In this document: positions 36,798 through 46,149 of the stretch, in pieces
Layout of the letters: each line of letters begins with the position of its first letter
Position numbering within the stretch: position 1 is the first letter of the stretch
Source of the DNA: Mesobacillus jeotgali
GTDB taxonomy: Bacteria; Bacillota; Bacilli; Bacillales; Cytobacillaceae
DNA: 64,000 bases
Assembly (NCBI RefSeq): GCF_014856545.2
Contig: NZ_CP109811.1
Span: 4,396,001 to 4,460,000 of the forward strand
Direction of reading: 5' to 3'
The notes under the pieces: generated by a model
Told to the model about the DNA's origin: nothing
Database searches by the model: none
Seen by the model: only the letters and a program-made list of their open reading frames with translations
Position numbers and translations under genes: made by a program

Positions 36798-37757
36798 ATT
36801 AATACATTCTTCTGGAAAGCAGTTAGAAAGAAGCGAAGAGAGGTCATTTTGGCACAGTTTCCACATATTGAATTTACCCCTGATGAAAAATTCACATTGT
36901 TAAAGGAAAACATGTCTTTAAAAATAGATGAATTGGTTGACTCCTTATTGAGTGACAGCTCGTTTTCCATTAGTCAACTCAATGAGCTCCTTCACCGGGC
37001 ACTGAGGTTTAAGTACAAATATGCAGTTGAAGCTTTTTTGCAAAAAGGCGCCAACCCTAACGGTGTGAATTATCAGGGCATCGCCCCTCTTAACCTCACA
37101 ACCTTGTATACGACCAATCAAAAACAAATAGTAAACTCTTTATTGAAACATGGCGCAGACCCTAACCTGGAAGGCAAAGATAATTCCACTCCAGTCGCAA
37201 AAGCAGCGTTGTTCTGCAATTTTGAGATTCTGAAAATGCTTCAGGAAGCAGGTGGCTGTTTGGAAGGAAAACACTTAAATACGGCTCTGTCTCAAGCTGC
37301 TCAAAGGAATGACCAGCATCTTATTGACGGACTGTTAGAAATGGGAGCGGAAATCACAAACAATATTTATTTCATGTGTGCAGTCTCCTTCCAGCCAGCT
37401 GCAATCCCTTATTTGTTAATGAAAGATGATAAATTTTCTTTAAACATTGAAGATAACTTTAACTTCTTTAACGCAGCCGTTTCTCGAGGCTATCTGAACA
37501 TCATTAAGCTATATATCAAAAAGGGAAAGCAACTCACTACGATGGATCATTTTAAAAGAACACTGTCTCTTGCCCTCTTTGCTGCCATCCAGGAAAACGA
37601 TGGGCGGATGGTAAAATACTTGATTGAACAAGGAGCAGATGTAAATTATATCGACGAAGATGAGACACCGCTTGATTTTGCAATGAGTACTGGCAAGCAC
37701 AGTATGGCGTCACTCCTCAGAAAACTAGGTGGTTCCAGAAATGGAGAATTAGTATAA
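36798..37757 (+). CDS. Ankyrin-repeat protein (apparent ATT start)
   Basis: About 319 residues. AAAGGAG (36783-36789) is 8 bases from ATT at 36798; no ATG, GTG or TTG is at a suitable distance (a GTG overlaps the ribosome site). Ankyrin units are clear: AVEAFLQKGANPNGVNYQGIA, IVNSLLKHGADPNLEGKD and MVKYLIEQGADVNYIDEDE. The protein is soluble. Its partner is unknown; it may be an inhibitor or adaptor. Confidence 0.75.
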   Translation: MNTFFWKAVRKKRREVILAQFPHIEFTPDEKFTLLKENMSLKIDELVDSLLSDSSFSISQLNELLHRALRFKYKYAVEAFLQKGANPNGVNYQGIAPLNLTTLYTTNQKQIVNSLLKHGADPNLEGKDNSTPVAKAALFCNFEILKMLQEAGGCLEGKHLNTALSQAAQRNDQHLIDGLLEMGAEITNNIYFMCAVSFQPAAIPYLLMKDDKFSLNIEDNFNFFNAAVSRGYLNIIKLYIKKGKQLTTMDHFKRTLSLALFAAIQENDGRMVKYLIEQGADVNYIDEDETPLDFAMSTGKHSMASLLRKLGGSRNGELV

Positions 37758-37759
37758 AA

Positions 37760-37785
37760 GGGAAACTATGAGTTTCCCCCTTTCT
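37760..37785 (+). terminator. Terminator of the ankyrin gene
   Basis: GGGAAACT and AGTTTCCC with a short loop, then a pyrimidine-rich tail. Confidence 0.65.
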
Positions 37786-37840
37786 TTTTACCCATAACTA
37801 AATACCTGTATTTTATTCTCGTTTTCTATGGAAGATTCCT

Positions 37841-39262
37841 TTATTTTTCCAAATGACCACTCAAAAATTCTTTCAACTGAGTACAAACATTTGAAATATC
37901 CCCCTGAAGGGTAATATCGTAATTTTCTTCAGTAATTACATTATTTATATACACAATAGGAATATTAAGCTCCCTGGCAACTCCCGGCAGCAGGTTGAAT
38001 GGAGATACATTTAACGAAGTTCCCGCAATAATCATCAAATCACTATCCGCAATTAATTCTTCCGCAATATCCAGCCCTTTTACAGCATCTCCGAAAAAAA
38101 CAACATCAGGTCTTAGAACGGTCCCGCATTCACACCTTGGCACTGTTCCAACCTCAAAAAATTCTTCAAGCTTATAGGAGTTATCACAAACTGGACAGGA
38201 GCAGGTCATGACATTGCCATGAAACTCAATGACCCGGCTGCTGCAGGCCTTTTGGTGCAATCCATCGACATTCTGGGTAATGATAGAAACTTGCTTTCCC
38301 GCTTTTTCGAGATCCGCAAAAAAAGCATGGCCATCATTAGGAACAATCGAGTCAATTGCTGTCATAACGGCCTGTTTAGTTGGATAAGGTATAATATCAT
38401 CAAGAGTAAGAGCAAATAAATCATAGTAACTTTTCCAAAACAGTTCAGGTTCTCTTAAGTATACAAATTGATTCAGAGTTTGCAGCAAGTCAGGCTTTTT
38501 CCTCCAAACTCCCTCTATAGCAGATCGATAATCGGGTATTCCACTCATTGTCGATATCCCCGCACCAGTCAGAACGGTTATGTTACCAGATGCTTTAATT
38601 AATTCAGCTAAATCCTTCAATTGATCCTGCGGCTTTCCTTCATAACCAGGATCAAGCTGTGTAATTCTCCTCTTAATCCTACTATTTATTTCTCTCTTCA
38701 ATGAGTGCTCCATGTTCTTTTGTACCTCCTTTGTAAAAGTCGCAACAGGTTTACCATCTGAATCGTAAGGAGAAATACCCCAATAAGCACTATCAAAAGC
38801 AGGCAGCTCTTCAATGGAATCAATCAAATAGGAAGTAAAGTTTCCATGCCTGCTAATAGTTGCTACTCCATTAATCGCTCCTTCATGGAATAAGAACTTC
38901 CATGCTTCACGATAAGATACAGCCAACAATTCCCTTTTTTCAATATTCCTGATTACATAGCCAACAGCTTCCGAAAGGTGTTGGATACTGGGGATACGAA
39001 GGACATGCATAATTTCATACGGATTTGCAGTATTCGGAGGAGCACCTTTTCGAATTTCCCATGCTGAATCGGTCTTCTCCCGTTCCTCAGCATCGAAAGT
39101 ATAATCACAAAGGACAAAGGTGCCATACTGGTTTTGATAATTTAAATCCCGAATCGTAAGCCTGGCGTCAAAATAACTCAACTCATCACCCACCTTCAGA
39201 TCCCTGGGCAATTCACTTCTCAACTTGACCATTTTCTTCGTTTCATATCTAGGCGTAAGCAC
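37841..39262 (-). CDS. Sirtuin (SIR2) with N-terminal domain of unknown function
   Basis: About 473 residues. The GTG at 39262 is the first start past the terminator at 39269-39318; an ATG 30 bases later is an alternative. The last 265 residues are a full SIR2 domain: NAD-binding TVLTGAGISTMSGIPDYRS, ITQNVDGLHQKA, the catalytic-histidine segment VIEFHGNV, four zinc cysteines (CPVC; CECG) and VYINN. The N-terminal 200 residues (e.g. FDARLTIRDLNYQNQYGTFVLCDY) match no family I know. It could be an NAD-using deacetylase, or an NAD-depleting defence effector as in other SIR2 fusions. Confidence 0.82.
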   Translation of the reverse strand: MLTPRYETKKMVKLRSELPRDLKVGDELSYFDARLTIRDLNYQNQYGTFVLCDYTFDAEEREKTDSAWEIRKGAPPNTANPYEIMHVLRIPSIQHLSEAVGYVIRNIEKRELLAVSYREAWKFLFHEGAINGVATISRHGNFTSYLIDSIEELPAFDSAYWGISPYDSDGKPVATFTKEVQKNMEHSLKREINSRIKRRITQLDPGYEGKPQDQLKDLAELIKASGNITVLTGAGISTMSGIPDYRSAIEGVWRKKPDLLQTLNQFVYLREPELFWKSYYDLFALTLDDIIPYPTKQAVMTAIDSIVPNDGHAFFADLEKAGKQVSIITQNVDGLHQKACSSRVIEFHGNVMTCSCPVCDNSYKLEEFFEVGTVPRCECGTVLRPDVVFFGDAVKGLDIAEELIADSDLMIIAGTSLNVSPFNLLPGVARELNIPIVYINNVITEENYDITLQGDISNVCTQLKEFLSGHLEK

Positions 39263-39268
39263 ATCTCC

Positions 39269-39318
39269 CTTTTTTAAAAAATAAAGCAGTGAACAGAATA
39301 ATCTATTCACCGCTTTTT
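39269..39318. terminator. Terminator between the 99-residue gene and the sirtuin gene
   Basis: AGCGGTGAA and TTCACTGCT pair on the minus strand, with a TTTATTTTTT tail. On the plus strand a T-run also follows. Confidence 0.75.
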
Positions 39319-39323
39319 AAAAC

Positions 39324-39623
39324 TCAGTGAATTACTCTTGAAAAATATTCTTTAATTTGGTTGGAAACTTCGAGATCAGAAGGAGAAGAATCAAGCTTAA
39401 TTTGAGACAAACATTCTGGAAGATATTTAAGAAAAAGACATTCAAAAGAGGAAATCGAAATTTGAGACGAACGAAGAAGATCTTTAAAAATATCATTCAA
39501 TACTTTAACATTCCTAAAATAATAAGATGGAGAATTCACCTTTGGATTAGAACGAATAACCAAACAAGAATTAATACACCCCTTATTCCTTTTAAACCAA
39601 ACCACAAATTCAACTAATCTCAT
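39324..39623 (-). CDS. Hypothetical protein (99 residues)
   Basis: The ATG at 39623 follows GGAGGGG. It opens MRLVEFVVWFKRNKGCINSC and ends EVSNQIKEYFSRVIH. No family was recognised. A 9-bp-arm palindrome lies upstream. Confidence 0.55.
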   Translation of the reverse strand: MRLVEFVVWFKRNKGCINSCLVIRSNPKVNSPSYYFRNVKVLNDIFKDLLRSSQISISSFECLFLKYLPECLSQIKLDSSPSDLEVSNQIKEYFSRVIH

Positions 39624-39670
39624 ATAACCCCTCCAATTCATTTCATTACAGGGATTATTATAAAATGCCA

Positions 39671-39691
39671 CAACGACATCATATGTCGTTG
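39671..39691. promoter_or_regulatory. Palindrome upstream of the 99-residue gene
   Basis: CAACGACAT and ATGTCGTTG flank three bases. It could be an operator for the minus-strand gene that starts 48 bases away. Confidence 0.4.
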
Positions 39692-39699
39692 AAAAACAG

Positions 39700-39741
39700 G
39701 GTGACAGGCACCATCCATTTTATTGGATGGTGCCTGTCACC
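39700..39741. repeat. Perfect palindromic repeat (GGTGACAGGCACCATCC family)
   Basis: An 18-bp arm, GGTGACAGGCACCATCCA, is followed by six bases and its exact complement. A partial copy is at 30262-30297. Confidence 0.85.
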
Positions 39742-39835
39742 TTAAAATGTTCATATCATAAATAGGACCTAAGACTCAAAAATATATGTATTTTATTCAA
39801 ATAAGAAGTTATATTTAACTTAGAGGGGGAAATTT

Positions 39836-41011
39836 ATGGAAAATAATACTCAGTCTTCTAGACATTATGATTTGGACTGGATAAAGATATTGTCTATGTT
39901 GGTCGTGTTCCTTTATCATTGCTCCATGTTTTTCAATTCGTTTGATTGGCACATTAAGAACAATATAATCGATTCTACATATATTGAGTTCTTCTCCCTC
40001 TTAGTGGGAAACTGGATCATGCCCATTTTCTTTGTGGTGTCAGGAATGGCTACTTACTACGCTTTAAACAGAAGAAATGCGAAAAGTTTTGTCAAAGAGA
40101 GGCTTTTACGGCTTGGTTTACCCCTTCTTTTAGGTATTTTTCTGTTGTCACCTCCCCAGGTGTATATTGAAAGAATAACGAACCATCAACTTGAAGGCTC
40201 ATTCCTGGAATTCTTTCCTCATTACTTTGATGGACTCTATCTGGAAATGGGCGGTACCGGGAACTTCGCATTCTTTGGACATCACCTTTGGTATCTTTTG
40301 ATGTTACTGCTATTTTCAGTGATTACTTTGCCTTTTTTCCTAAAAACCAAGGGAATGACAGCTGGCAAAGAATTTAGTATTCTCCATTATTTATTCATCC
40401 CTATCCCTCTATCAATCGCCGCTTTGACTGTCAACCATGTTGTAAATTTAGCGAGTTGGGGAATAACTTTTTATCTACTATTATATATTTTTGGATTTTA
40501 TTTTTTTGCGAGAGAATCATTGAGGGCGTTTGTGCGTAAAATAGGGGTTTTAGCTGGAGCTATGAGCATAATGAGTACAGCTGCCTATATATCTTGGGTA
40601 TTTTTCTATGGGTTCCCCATGCAAATATCATTGAGTTGGGCAGTATTCATGAGCATCCGTGTACTATTGGTATGGAACATGATCTTCTTTATCCTATACA
40701 TAGGTGATAAGTATCTGAACGTTTCCAACAGAGCATTGAAATATTCAAGTGAAGCCTCCATGCCGTTTTATGTGCTACATCAGCCTATCATCATTATAAT
40801 AGGATTTTTCATTTATAACCTGGGATGGACTGTACCTGTAAAATTGATCTTTTTAATCTCCGCATCATTCCTCATCATTATGGGCTTATACGAATTGATC
40901 ATTCGACGAGTTAGTTTTCTTCGTGTTCTGTATGGGTTAAAAGCAAGCTGGCCCGGTGACGGGACTCACTTTCCTACTAATACAAGTACTTATGGCAGAA
41001 AACATAATTGA
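39836..41011 (+). CDS. Acyltransferase 3 family membrane protein
   Basis: A protein of 391 residues with about 10 membrane segments. Family opening: YDLDWIKILSMLVVFLYHCSMFF, with the conserved histidine, and then NWIMPIFFVVSGMATYYAL. The family moves acyl groups onto exported sugars or lipids. AGAGGGGG precedes the ATG. It ends in a repeat-derived hairpin. Substrate unknown. Confidence 0.85.
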   Translation: MENNTQSSRHYDLDWIKILSMLVVFLYHCSMFFNSFDWHIKNNIIDSTYIEFFSLLVGNWIMPIFFVVSGMATYYALNRRNAKSFVKERLLRLGLPLLLGIFLLSPPQVYIERITNHQLEGSFLEFFPHYFDGLYLEMGGTGNFAFFGHHLWYLLMLLLFSVITLPFFLKTKGMTAGKEFSILHYLFIPIPLSIAALTVNHVVNLASWGITFYLLLYIFGFYFFARESLRAFVRKIGVLAGAMSIMSTAAYISWVFFYGFPMQISLSWAVFMSIRVLLVWNMIFFILYIGDKYLNVSNRALKYSSEASMPFYVLHQPIIIIIGFFIYNLGWTVPVKLIFLISASFLIIMGLYELIIRRVSFLRVLYGLKASWPGDGTHFPTNTSTYGRKHN

Positions 41012-41018
41012 ATTACCA

Positions 41019-41050
41019 GGGAGACATAGGGACAGATACCTTTGTCTCCC
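41019..41050. repeat. Repeat-like hairpin, probable terminator
   Basis: GGGAGACA and TGTCTCCC, with GGGACAGATACC within, 7 bases after the acyltransferase stop. The sequence resembles the dispersed repeat family. Confidence 0.6.
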
Positions 41051-41122
41051 TTTGATTTCAGGCAAAAAAAGAAAGCATAGAGTAGTAACCCCATACTTCG
41101 TAAAATGTCTCTTTAGGCAGTT

Positions 41123-41455
41123 TCAATATTTAAACTTCCCCTCAATAGTATGTGCACTGGAGATTCTGGTAGCATTTCTGCCTTGAGAAGGAAAATGAAC
41201 CTTTTTCTTTTTGCCAGGTGTATAATACCCAGGTTGTTGGAGTATCGGGTTATTATGTCTATTTCTATTTGACTTCTGCAGTTTAGGAGGTGGATTTTTT
41301 ATTTGATTATCTAAGTGTTTAATAAGATTAGATAATTGATTACTTATATTCCCTATTTTACCTTTTAGTATTGGATTATCAGCGTCTTCCTTCGCATTCA
41401 AAAGGCTCTCATGTATCATATCTAGATCAACAATTAAATCTTTAGTTTTTTTCAT
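41123..41455 (-). CDS. Hypothetical helical protein (110 residues)
   Basis: GGGGGAAA precedes the ATG. The N-terminal 55 residues are amphipathic helix (DLDMIHESLLNAKEDA; NISNQLSNLIKHLDNQIKN). The tail is Pro, Lys and Asn rich. No family was recognised. Confidence 0.5.
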   Translation of the reverse strand: MKKTKDLIVDLDMIHESLLNAKEDADNPILKGKIGNISNQLSNLIKHLDNQIKNPPPKLQKSNRNRHNNPILQQPGYYTPGKKKKVHFPSQGRNATRISSAHTIEGKFKY

Positions 41456-41587
41456 GTAGTTTTCCCCCAGCGTATTATATATTTTTTATCGTCAGAAGGA
41501 ATAAGTTTTTTATATATTCTCTCTTTTACTATTTTATATTTTTACCGATATAAGTATTAATCATCGTGTAAGACAGGTGGTATCAAA

Positions 41588-42386
41588 ATGGAAACTACAC
41601 TTAATTTTGCATCCTATAGCTTGGGTTTTTATTACTTTCATTTAAGCATGTCGAAGATTAGGTTGATTTCTTCACAAACGAATACTCACCATATTGATTT
41701 ATTCTATAAAGATGAGCGGATAAAAGTTGAGTTAAAGTTAGATGATTCCGCTAGCGATTACATAAAAAACCTTTTTAATGCTAATGGAAGACAAAAAACT
41801 TATAGAAATCAGCAATACTCTATTATCCATAGGGCAATTAAATATTATGATCTTCATATTGAGATTCCATTATCCGCTCATGAATTCCAATCTTGCCTTT
41901 ACGGCAATATCCTTAGGTTAAACAGTAATCCAGATTATGTATCTGACCTTCAATTTCAGATAGAATGGTATTTAAACGAAAAGGATCTAGATCACCTGTG
42001 GGCAAAACAATTCAAAGCTGAAAATACATCTGCCGAAATTGCAGAACATTCATCTGTGACAACTCCTAAAAAGAAAAAAAAAGAAGAAGAAATCTACTAA
42101 AGACAAAGCAAATAAAAAACTTAAGTCAAGTACTCAAGAACTAATTGAAGCTTTCAAGGAATATGAGAGATTACAAGCAAACAGTCAAGTTCAGGACGCC
42201 AAGATTCTAAACAAGAAAGGTATTTATCTCAAAAATCCTAAATCATTTAGAAAATGTGAAAACTGCGCAAACTATACTTCCACGGATAAATGTTCCTCAC
42301 ATAACATACAAGTAAGCGAGAATCATAGCTGCAGCAGGTTTTACAGCTACAAGACTTGGTATGGAGGGTCCTTTTCTCCTAAATAA
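41588..42386 (+). pseudogene. Hypothetical protein frameshifted at an A9 run
   Basis: An ATG behind ACAGGTGG opens a 170-codon frame that ends soon after a run of nine A (42074-42082). In the +1 frame coding resumes with KSTKDKANKKLKSSTQELIE and runs to the TAA at 42384-42386, including a putative zinc site (CENC and CSSH, with a further Cys). Loss of one A would fuse both into about 265 residues. It may be a mutation, phase variation at the run or a sequencing error. No family was recognised. Confidence 0.65.
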
Positions 42387-42395
42387 AAACACTTG

Positions 42396-42441
42396 CAGAG
42401 GGACGGTTCTTTTGAAGAAATGCAAAAGAACCGTCCCTCTG
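42396..42441. repeat. Palindromic repeat, perfect 18-19 bp arms
   Basis: CAGAGGGACGGTTCTTTTG and its complement flank eight bases. It belongs to the GGGACGGTTCT family and can also act as a terminator for the preceding gene. Confidence 0.85.
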
Positions 42442-42553
42442 TTCATTTTATCCATAAGCCTTTCGACTGGTTTTTTCTAGAAATCTCTCCTGCTTCTTTA
42501 ATCTACCATTATCCCTATGTTAATCTTGTAATCGTAGAAAGGAGTGGAGAAAG

Positions 42554-44263
42554 GTGAAAAAACTATTATTGTTGATTTGTTCTGTGTTTTTGTTCAGCAT
42601 CTTTACCCCTAATGTAAATGCTAGTACGGAATTTACGGATGTACATCCAAGCTACAATTTTTATGACGAGGTTATGTATCTGTATGATCGCGGGATTATT
42701 AGCGGCTACGGTAATAGTGAATTCAAGCCAAATGCTGTTGTAACGAGAGATGCTGCCGCGGCTATGATTGGCAGAGCGTTAAAGTTAGATGGTACACAAA
42801 GAAACACAACTTTTTCGGATGTGGGTGCAAGCAATTATGCATCCGGATATATAGATTCTGCGGTTAAGCAAGGAATTATCAGCGGATATGCTGATGGCAC
42901 ATATAGGCCAAAGGAGCCGGTCACACGCGGGCAAATGGCTATTTTCCTGGCCAGAGCGTTTAAGTTAAATAATGAAGCAACTGTTTACTTTTCAGATGTA
43001 AGCCCTAGTATTACGGCATACTCCTCTATTAAAAAAATTCTTGCCTTTGGCATAACGACAGGATATGCAGACAATACCTTCAGACCAAATAAACAGCTGT
43101 CTCGCGGAGACTTTTCTGCTTTCTTGGCTAGAGCTTTAAATGATAGTTTTAAAGTTGAACCCCCTGCCCCAAGCGGTAAATTAGCTGTTCACTTCCTGGA
43201 TGTTGATCAAGGAGATAGCAGTCTATTAATTACTCCAAACGGTAAAACAATTCTAATTGATGGCGGCAAGCAAACAGCGGGAGAAAAAGTTGTTTCTTAC
43301 CTAAAGGCAGCTGGTGTAACTTCGATTGATTATTTAGTCGCAACTCATCCTGATGCGGACCATATTGGCGGCTTAATTCCGGTGTTAAATCAAATGCCTG
43401 TTAAAAATGTTATCGATAGTGGGAAATCTCATACCTCTCAAACGTACATGGATTACTTAACATTGATTGACCAGAAGAACATCCCTTTCCATGTTGCACA
43501 AACAGGTGAATTCATTGATATAGATCCTGCAATCAAAGTTCAAGTATTGAATAGTGGCGAAGGTTCTTCGGATAATAATGAAGCATCCGTTGTATTGAAA
43601 GTAACTCATGGTTCAAAATCTTTCTTATTTACTGGGGATGCAGGTACCCAAGCGGAAGCAGACATGGTGTCCAGCTTTGACGTGAATGCTGATGTGCTTA
43701 AAGTATCGCACCATGGATCTGAAACAGGATCTTCTCAACTGTTCTTAAACGAGGTCTCACCAGAATGGGCAGTATTATCTTTTGGAGAAGGGAATAGTTA
43801 CGGACACCCGGATAGCGTTGTTGTAAACCGACTAACAGCTATGGGTGCCACAGTTGTACCAACAACCAATGGAGATATCGCTTTTGAATCAAATGGTTCT
43901 TCCATACAGCTGGTCAAAGGTGTTCCAGGAACTGAACCTCAACCAAATCCCAATACTGGTAAAATTGATATAACCAATCTAGACCTGGATAAAGAAATCG
44001 TTACATTGAAAAATATCGATACAAAAGATATTTCGATGGATGGCTGGACATTAATCAGTGTTGATGGAAACCAGCAGTACAACTTCCCAAGTGATTTTGT
44101 CCTGAAGAAAGGTGCCACGGTTACTGTGATGACTGGAAGAAATGCTTATGAAAGCAGACCAACCCATCTTCTTTGGACTACAGCTTATATCTGGGATAAT
44201 AACGGGGATGCCGCAAGGCTCGTAGACCCACAGGGGACGATAATTGATGAACTTGCCAGGTAA
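42554..44263 (+). CDS. Surface protein: three SLH domains, ComEC-like metallo-beta-lactamase, lamin-tail domain
   Basis: A protein of 569 residues, GTG start. Residues 1-23 are a signal peptide. Three SLH repeats (FTDVHPSYNF; ISGYGNSEFKPN; VTRGQMAIFLARAF) fill about 26-195. Residues about 204-455 are a ComEC-type metallo-beta-lactamase: LDVDQGDSSLLITPNG, THPDADHIGG, FLFTGDA, KVSHHGSETGS. The final about 100 residues (DITNLDLDKEIVTLKNIDTK) resemble a lamin-tail domain. It should be a wall-bound hydrolase, possibly of nucleic acids. It overlaps the DUF3006 gene by 17 bases. Confidence 0.87.
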   Translation: MKKLLLLICSVFLFSIFTPNVNASTEFTDVHPSYNFYDEVMYLYDRGIISGYGNSEFKPNAVVTRDAAAAMIGRALKLDGTQRNTTFSDVGASNYASGYIDSAVKQGIISGYADGTYRPKEPVTRGQMAIFLARAFKLNNEATVYFSDVSPSITAYSSIKKILAFGITTGYADNTFRPNKQLSRGDFSAFLARALNDSFKVEPPAPSGKLAVHFLDVDQGDSSLLITPNGKTILIDGGKQTAGEKVVSYLKAAGVTSIDYLVATHPDADHIGGLIPVLNQMPVKNVIDSGKSHTSQTYMDYLTLIDQKNIPFHVAQTGEFIDIDPAIKVQVLNSGEGSSDNNEASVVLKVTHGSKSFLFTGDAGTQAEADMVSSFDVNADVLKVSHHGSETGSSQLFLNEVSPEWAVLSFGEGNSYGHPDSVVVNRLTAMGATVVPTTNGDIAFESNGSSIQLVKGVPGTEPQPNPNTGKIDITNLDLDKEIVTLKNIDTKDISMDGWTLISVDGNQQYNFPSDFVLKKGATVTVMTGRNAYESRPTHLLWTTAYIWDNNGDAARLVDPQGTIIDELAR

Positions 44264-44498
44264 GTACACACTCGATCGATTCGAAAAAGAAATGGCTGTA
44301 CTGTTGTTTAGAGATGATGAGACTAAAGAGATTTTACTAAGTAGAGAATCCTTACCCTCAAACGCTGCAGAAGGCGATATCTTATTTGTTGAATTTACTC
44401 AGAATGGCAGTGTACAGCGAATTAACTTGTTAGAGGAAGAGACCGAGGCTGCAAGGCAGAAGGTTGAAGATCTGATTAATAAACTTAAGAGGAAGTAA
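44247..44498 (+). CDS. DUF3006 family protein
   Basis: A protein of 83 residues. The ATG at 44247 lies inside the previous gene (17-base overlap), with AGGGGA upstream. YTLDRFEKEMAVLLFRDDET is the DUF3006 opening (RFEg..AVL). The family is often encoded beside ComEC-type metallo-beta-lactamases. It has no signal peptide, so it should act inside the cell. Confidence 0.8.
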   Translation: MNLPGKYTLDRFEKEMAVLLFRDDETKEILLSRESLPSNAAEGDILFVEFTQNGSVQRINLLEEETEAARQKVEDLINKLKRK

Positions 44499-44621
44499 AT
44501 CATGGTCCTTCCTTATGGTGAAAGGAAAATTTATACTATTAAGGGACTACCACTCGACTTAAATAAGAGGTGGAGAATCACTCCTCTACCTCTAAATTAA
44601 AGTTCTATAAATAATAAAGCA

Positions 44622-44656
44622 CTCAGGGACGATTTTTTATTTCTTGAGTGTTTTTC
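44622..44656 (+). terminator. Terminator after the DUF3006 gene
   Basis: GCACTCA and TGAGTGT with a long loop, followed by TTTTT. The rest of 44499-44815 shows no gene. Confidence 0.6.
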
Positions 44657-44815
44657 TGTTTTAAGAAAAAAATGTCGAAATTACTTTATTTACTTTTATA
44701 ACAGTTTGAATTATTATTTAACTAAATAAACTAAGTTACTTACAAACACTGTTCTATCAACGTTTATTGAGTAAATTTGTTAAAATTACTTATTACTTAG
44801 AGAGGGGTTATGAAA

Positions 44816-45307
44816 ATGAATGTTTGGTTAATGAAAACTTTTAAGGATTGGGCAGCTCGATTTATGAAGGGGGATCCCGAACCATTTGTTGCTATCGACG
44901 AGCCTGGTGTTGATGTCGGATATGGTGATTTATCCGATGCAAAACAATCAAAGTTATTTAGGGATTTAGAAAAGTCCTCTGATTCAAAGAGAAGATGGGG
45001 ATTAATAAAAACTTTCTTTGACCGGTTTTATATCGATGTCAAAAAAGGTGATGTTCTAGTACTAGGTACCGGGCAAACAACTAAATTCTTCGTTTATGCA
45101 ATTGTAAAAATTAAAAGCGATGCTTATTACGTTAATGCTCCCGATAGTACACACTCTAGACATCGCCGAGATGTTGAAATACTTTGGATGGATGAACCAT
45201 TCCAGGTAGATGAATGGGGTTGGGCAAGACGCTTAGAAATTCTGGACACAAAAGACCGTTTAAAGGAATTCATCAAAGTTTATACTGAACTAAAAAATTC
45301 AAACTAG
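44816..45307 (+). CDS. EVE/PUA-like domain protein, putative
   Basis: A protein of 163 residues; the ATG at 44816 is better spaced from GAGAGGGG than the one at 44810. NVWLMKTFKDWAARFMKGD and VKKGDVLVLGTGQTTKFFVYAIVKI recall EVE/PUA-like folds that read modified bases, often part of McrB or Mrr-type restriction proteins. No catalytic partner lies beside it. Tentative. Confidence 0.45.
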   Translation: MNVWLMKTFKDWAARFMKGDPEPFVAIDEPGVDVGYGDLSDAKQSKLFRDLEKSSDSKRRWGLIKTFFDRFYIDVKKGDVLVLGTGQTTKFFVYAIVKIKSDAYYVNAPDSTHSRHRRDVEILWMDEPFQVDEWGWARRLEILDTKDRLKEFIKVYTELKNSN

Positions 45308-45473
45308 AAAATGAGTCGATATACGACTCATTTGATTGCTCAGACAATGACCAAGTATTAGTCGATCTTCACTTCTCTCAGGAGTCTATATATGAACCGG
45401 GACTATTTAGTTCCACTTCTATTTGCACTTTTCAATACACGTTTTTTCATTAGAGACCGCCAAATATTTAAAG

Positions 45474-45513
45474 AAAAGACCTGAACACCAATTTAAGTGC
45501 TCAGGTCTTTTCA
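45474..45513 (-). terminator. Terminator of the sortase operon
   Basis: AAAAGACCTGA and TCAGGTCTTTT form the stem (with GCAC/GTGT inside), overlapping the stop codon at 45511. Confidence 0.85.
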
Positions 45514-46149
45514 CTTCCCTTCAATCAAATCCGCAACAAGGATATATCGCTCCGGTGCATCTCCAATGAAATCAAAAGGATAACAGGTTGTTACTGTCAG
45601 TGTGGCGCGGGGTTTTGGAACGATTACTGTTCTGTCATCGGCATCCACAATGCGGACTTTTCTCACCTTGTACGTGAACTCTCCTACTTCTGTCGAGACA
45701 ACGAGCAAATCTCCTTTGCCTACATTGCCAAGCTGGCGAAAAACAGTATCACGGTGGCCGGATAGAACAGAATTATCCTTTTCACCCGGAAGTACGCTGC
45801 CGGCGAAGTGTCCAACTCCTTTTTCGAGCTCATCCTCATCAGTGCCATGATAGATTGGCAAATTGGCATTGAGTTTAGGAATGGTCAGATTACCGATCAT
45901 TTCTCCTTTTTCAGGCCTCTCGGAATAGAGAATGGCAGGATTCTCTTGCGTTTCTCTATCTGCCGTCTTACCAGGCTTATTGGCAAGGACGACCTCTGTT
46001 TTGGGGTCGCCATTTTTAAAAAGCCAATAGCCCTTCATGAATTTATATGCGTTTGTTCCGCTGAACCAGAAACCAAATGCGATTATGACAACGGATAAGG
46101 AAAGAAGAACCAGCTTTCCGGTTCTTCTCTCTTTCATATATTTAAGCAC
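45511..46149 (-). CDS. Class D sortase
   Basis: A protein of about 212 residues with an N-terminal membrane anchor (LVLLSLSVVIIAFGFWFSG). Catalytic His lies in LSGHRDTVF, Cys in TLTVTTCYPF and Arg in APERYIL; the order and spacing are those of class D sortases. The GTG at 46149 overlaps the end of the upstream gene, the ATG at 46137 is an alternative. It should anchor the acidic LPNTA protein encoded just before it. Confidence 0.9.
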   Translation of the reverse strand: MLKYMKERRTGKLVLLSLSVVIIAFGFWFSGTNAYKFMKGYWLFKNGDPKTEVVLANKPGKTADRETQENPAILYSERPEKGEMIGNLTIPKLNANLPIYHGTDEDELEKGVGHFAGSVLPGEKDNSVLSGHRDTVFRQLGNVGKGDLLVVSTEVGEFTYKVRKVRIVDADDRTVIVPKPRATLTVTTCYPFDFIGDAPERYILVADLIEGK

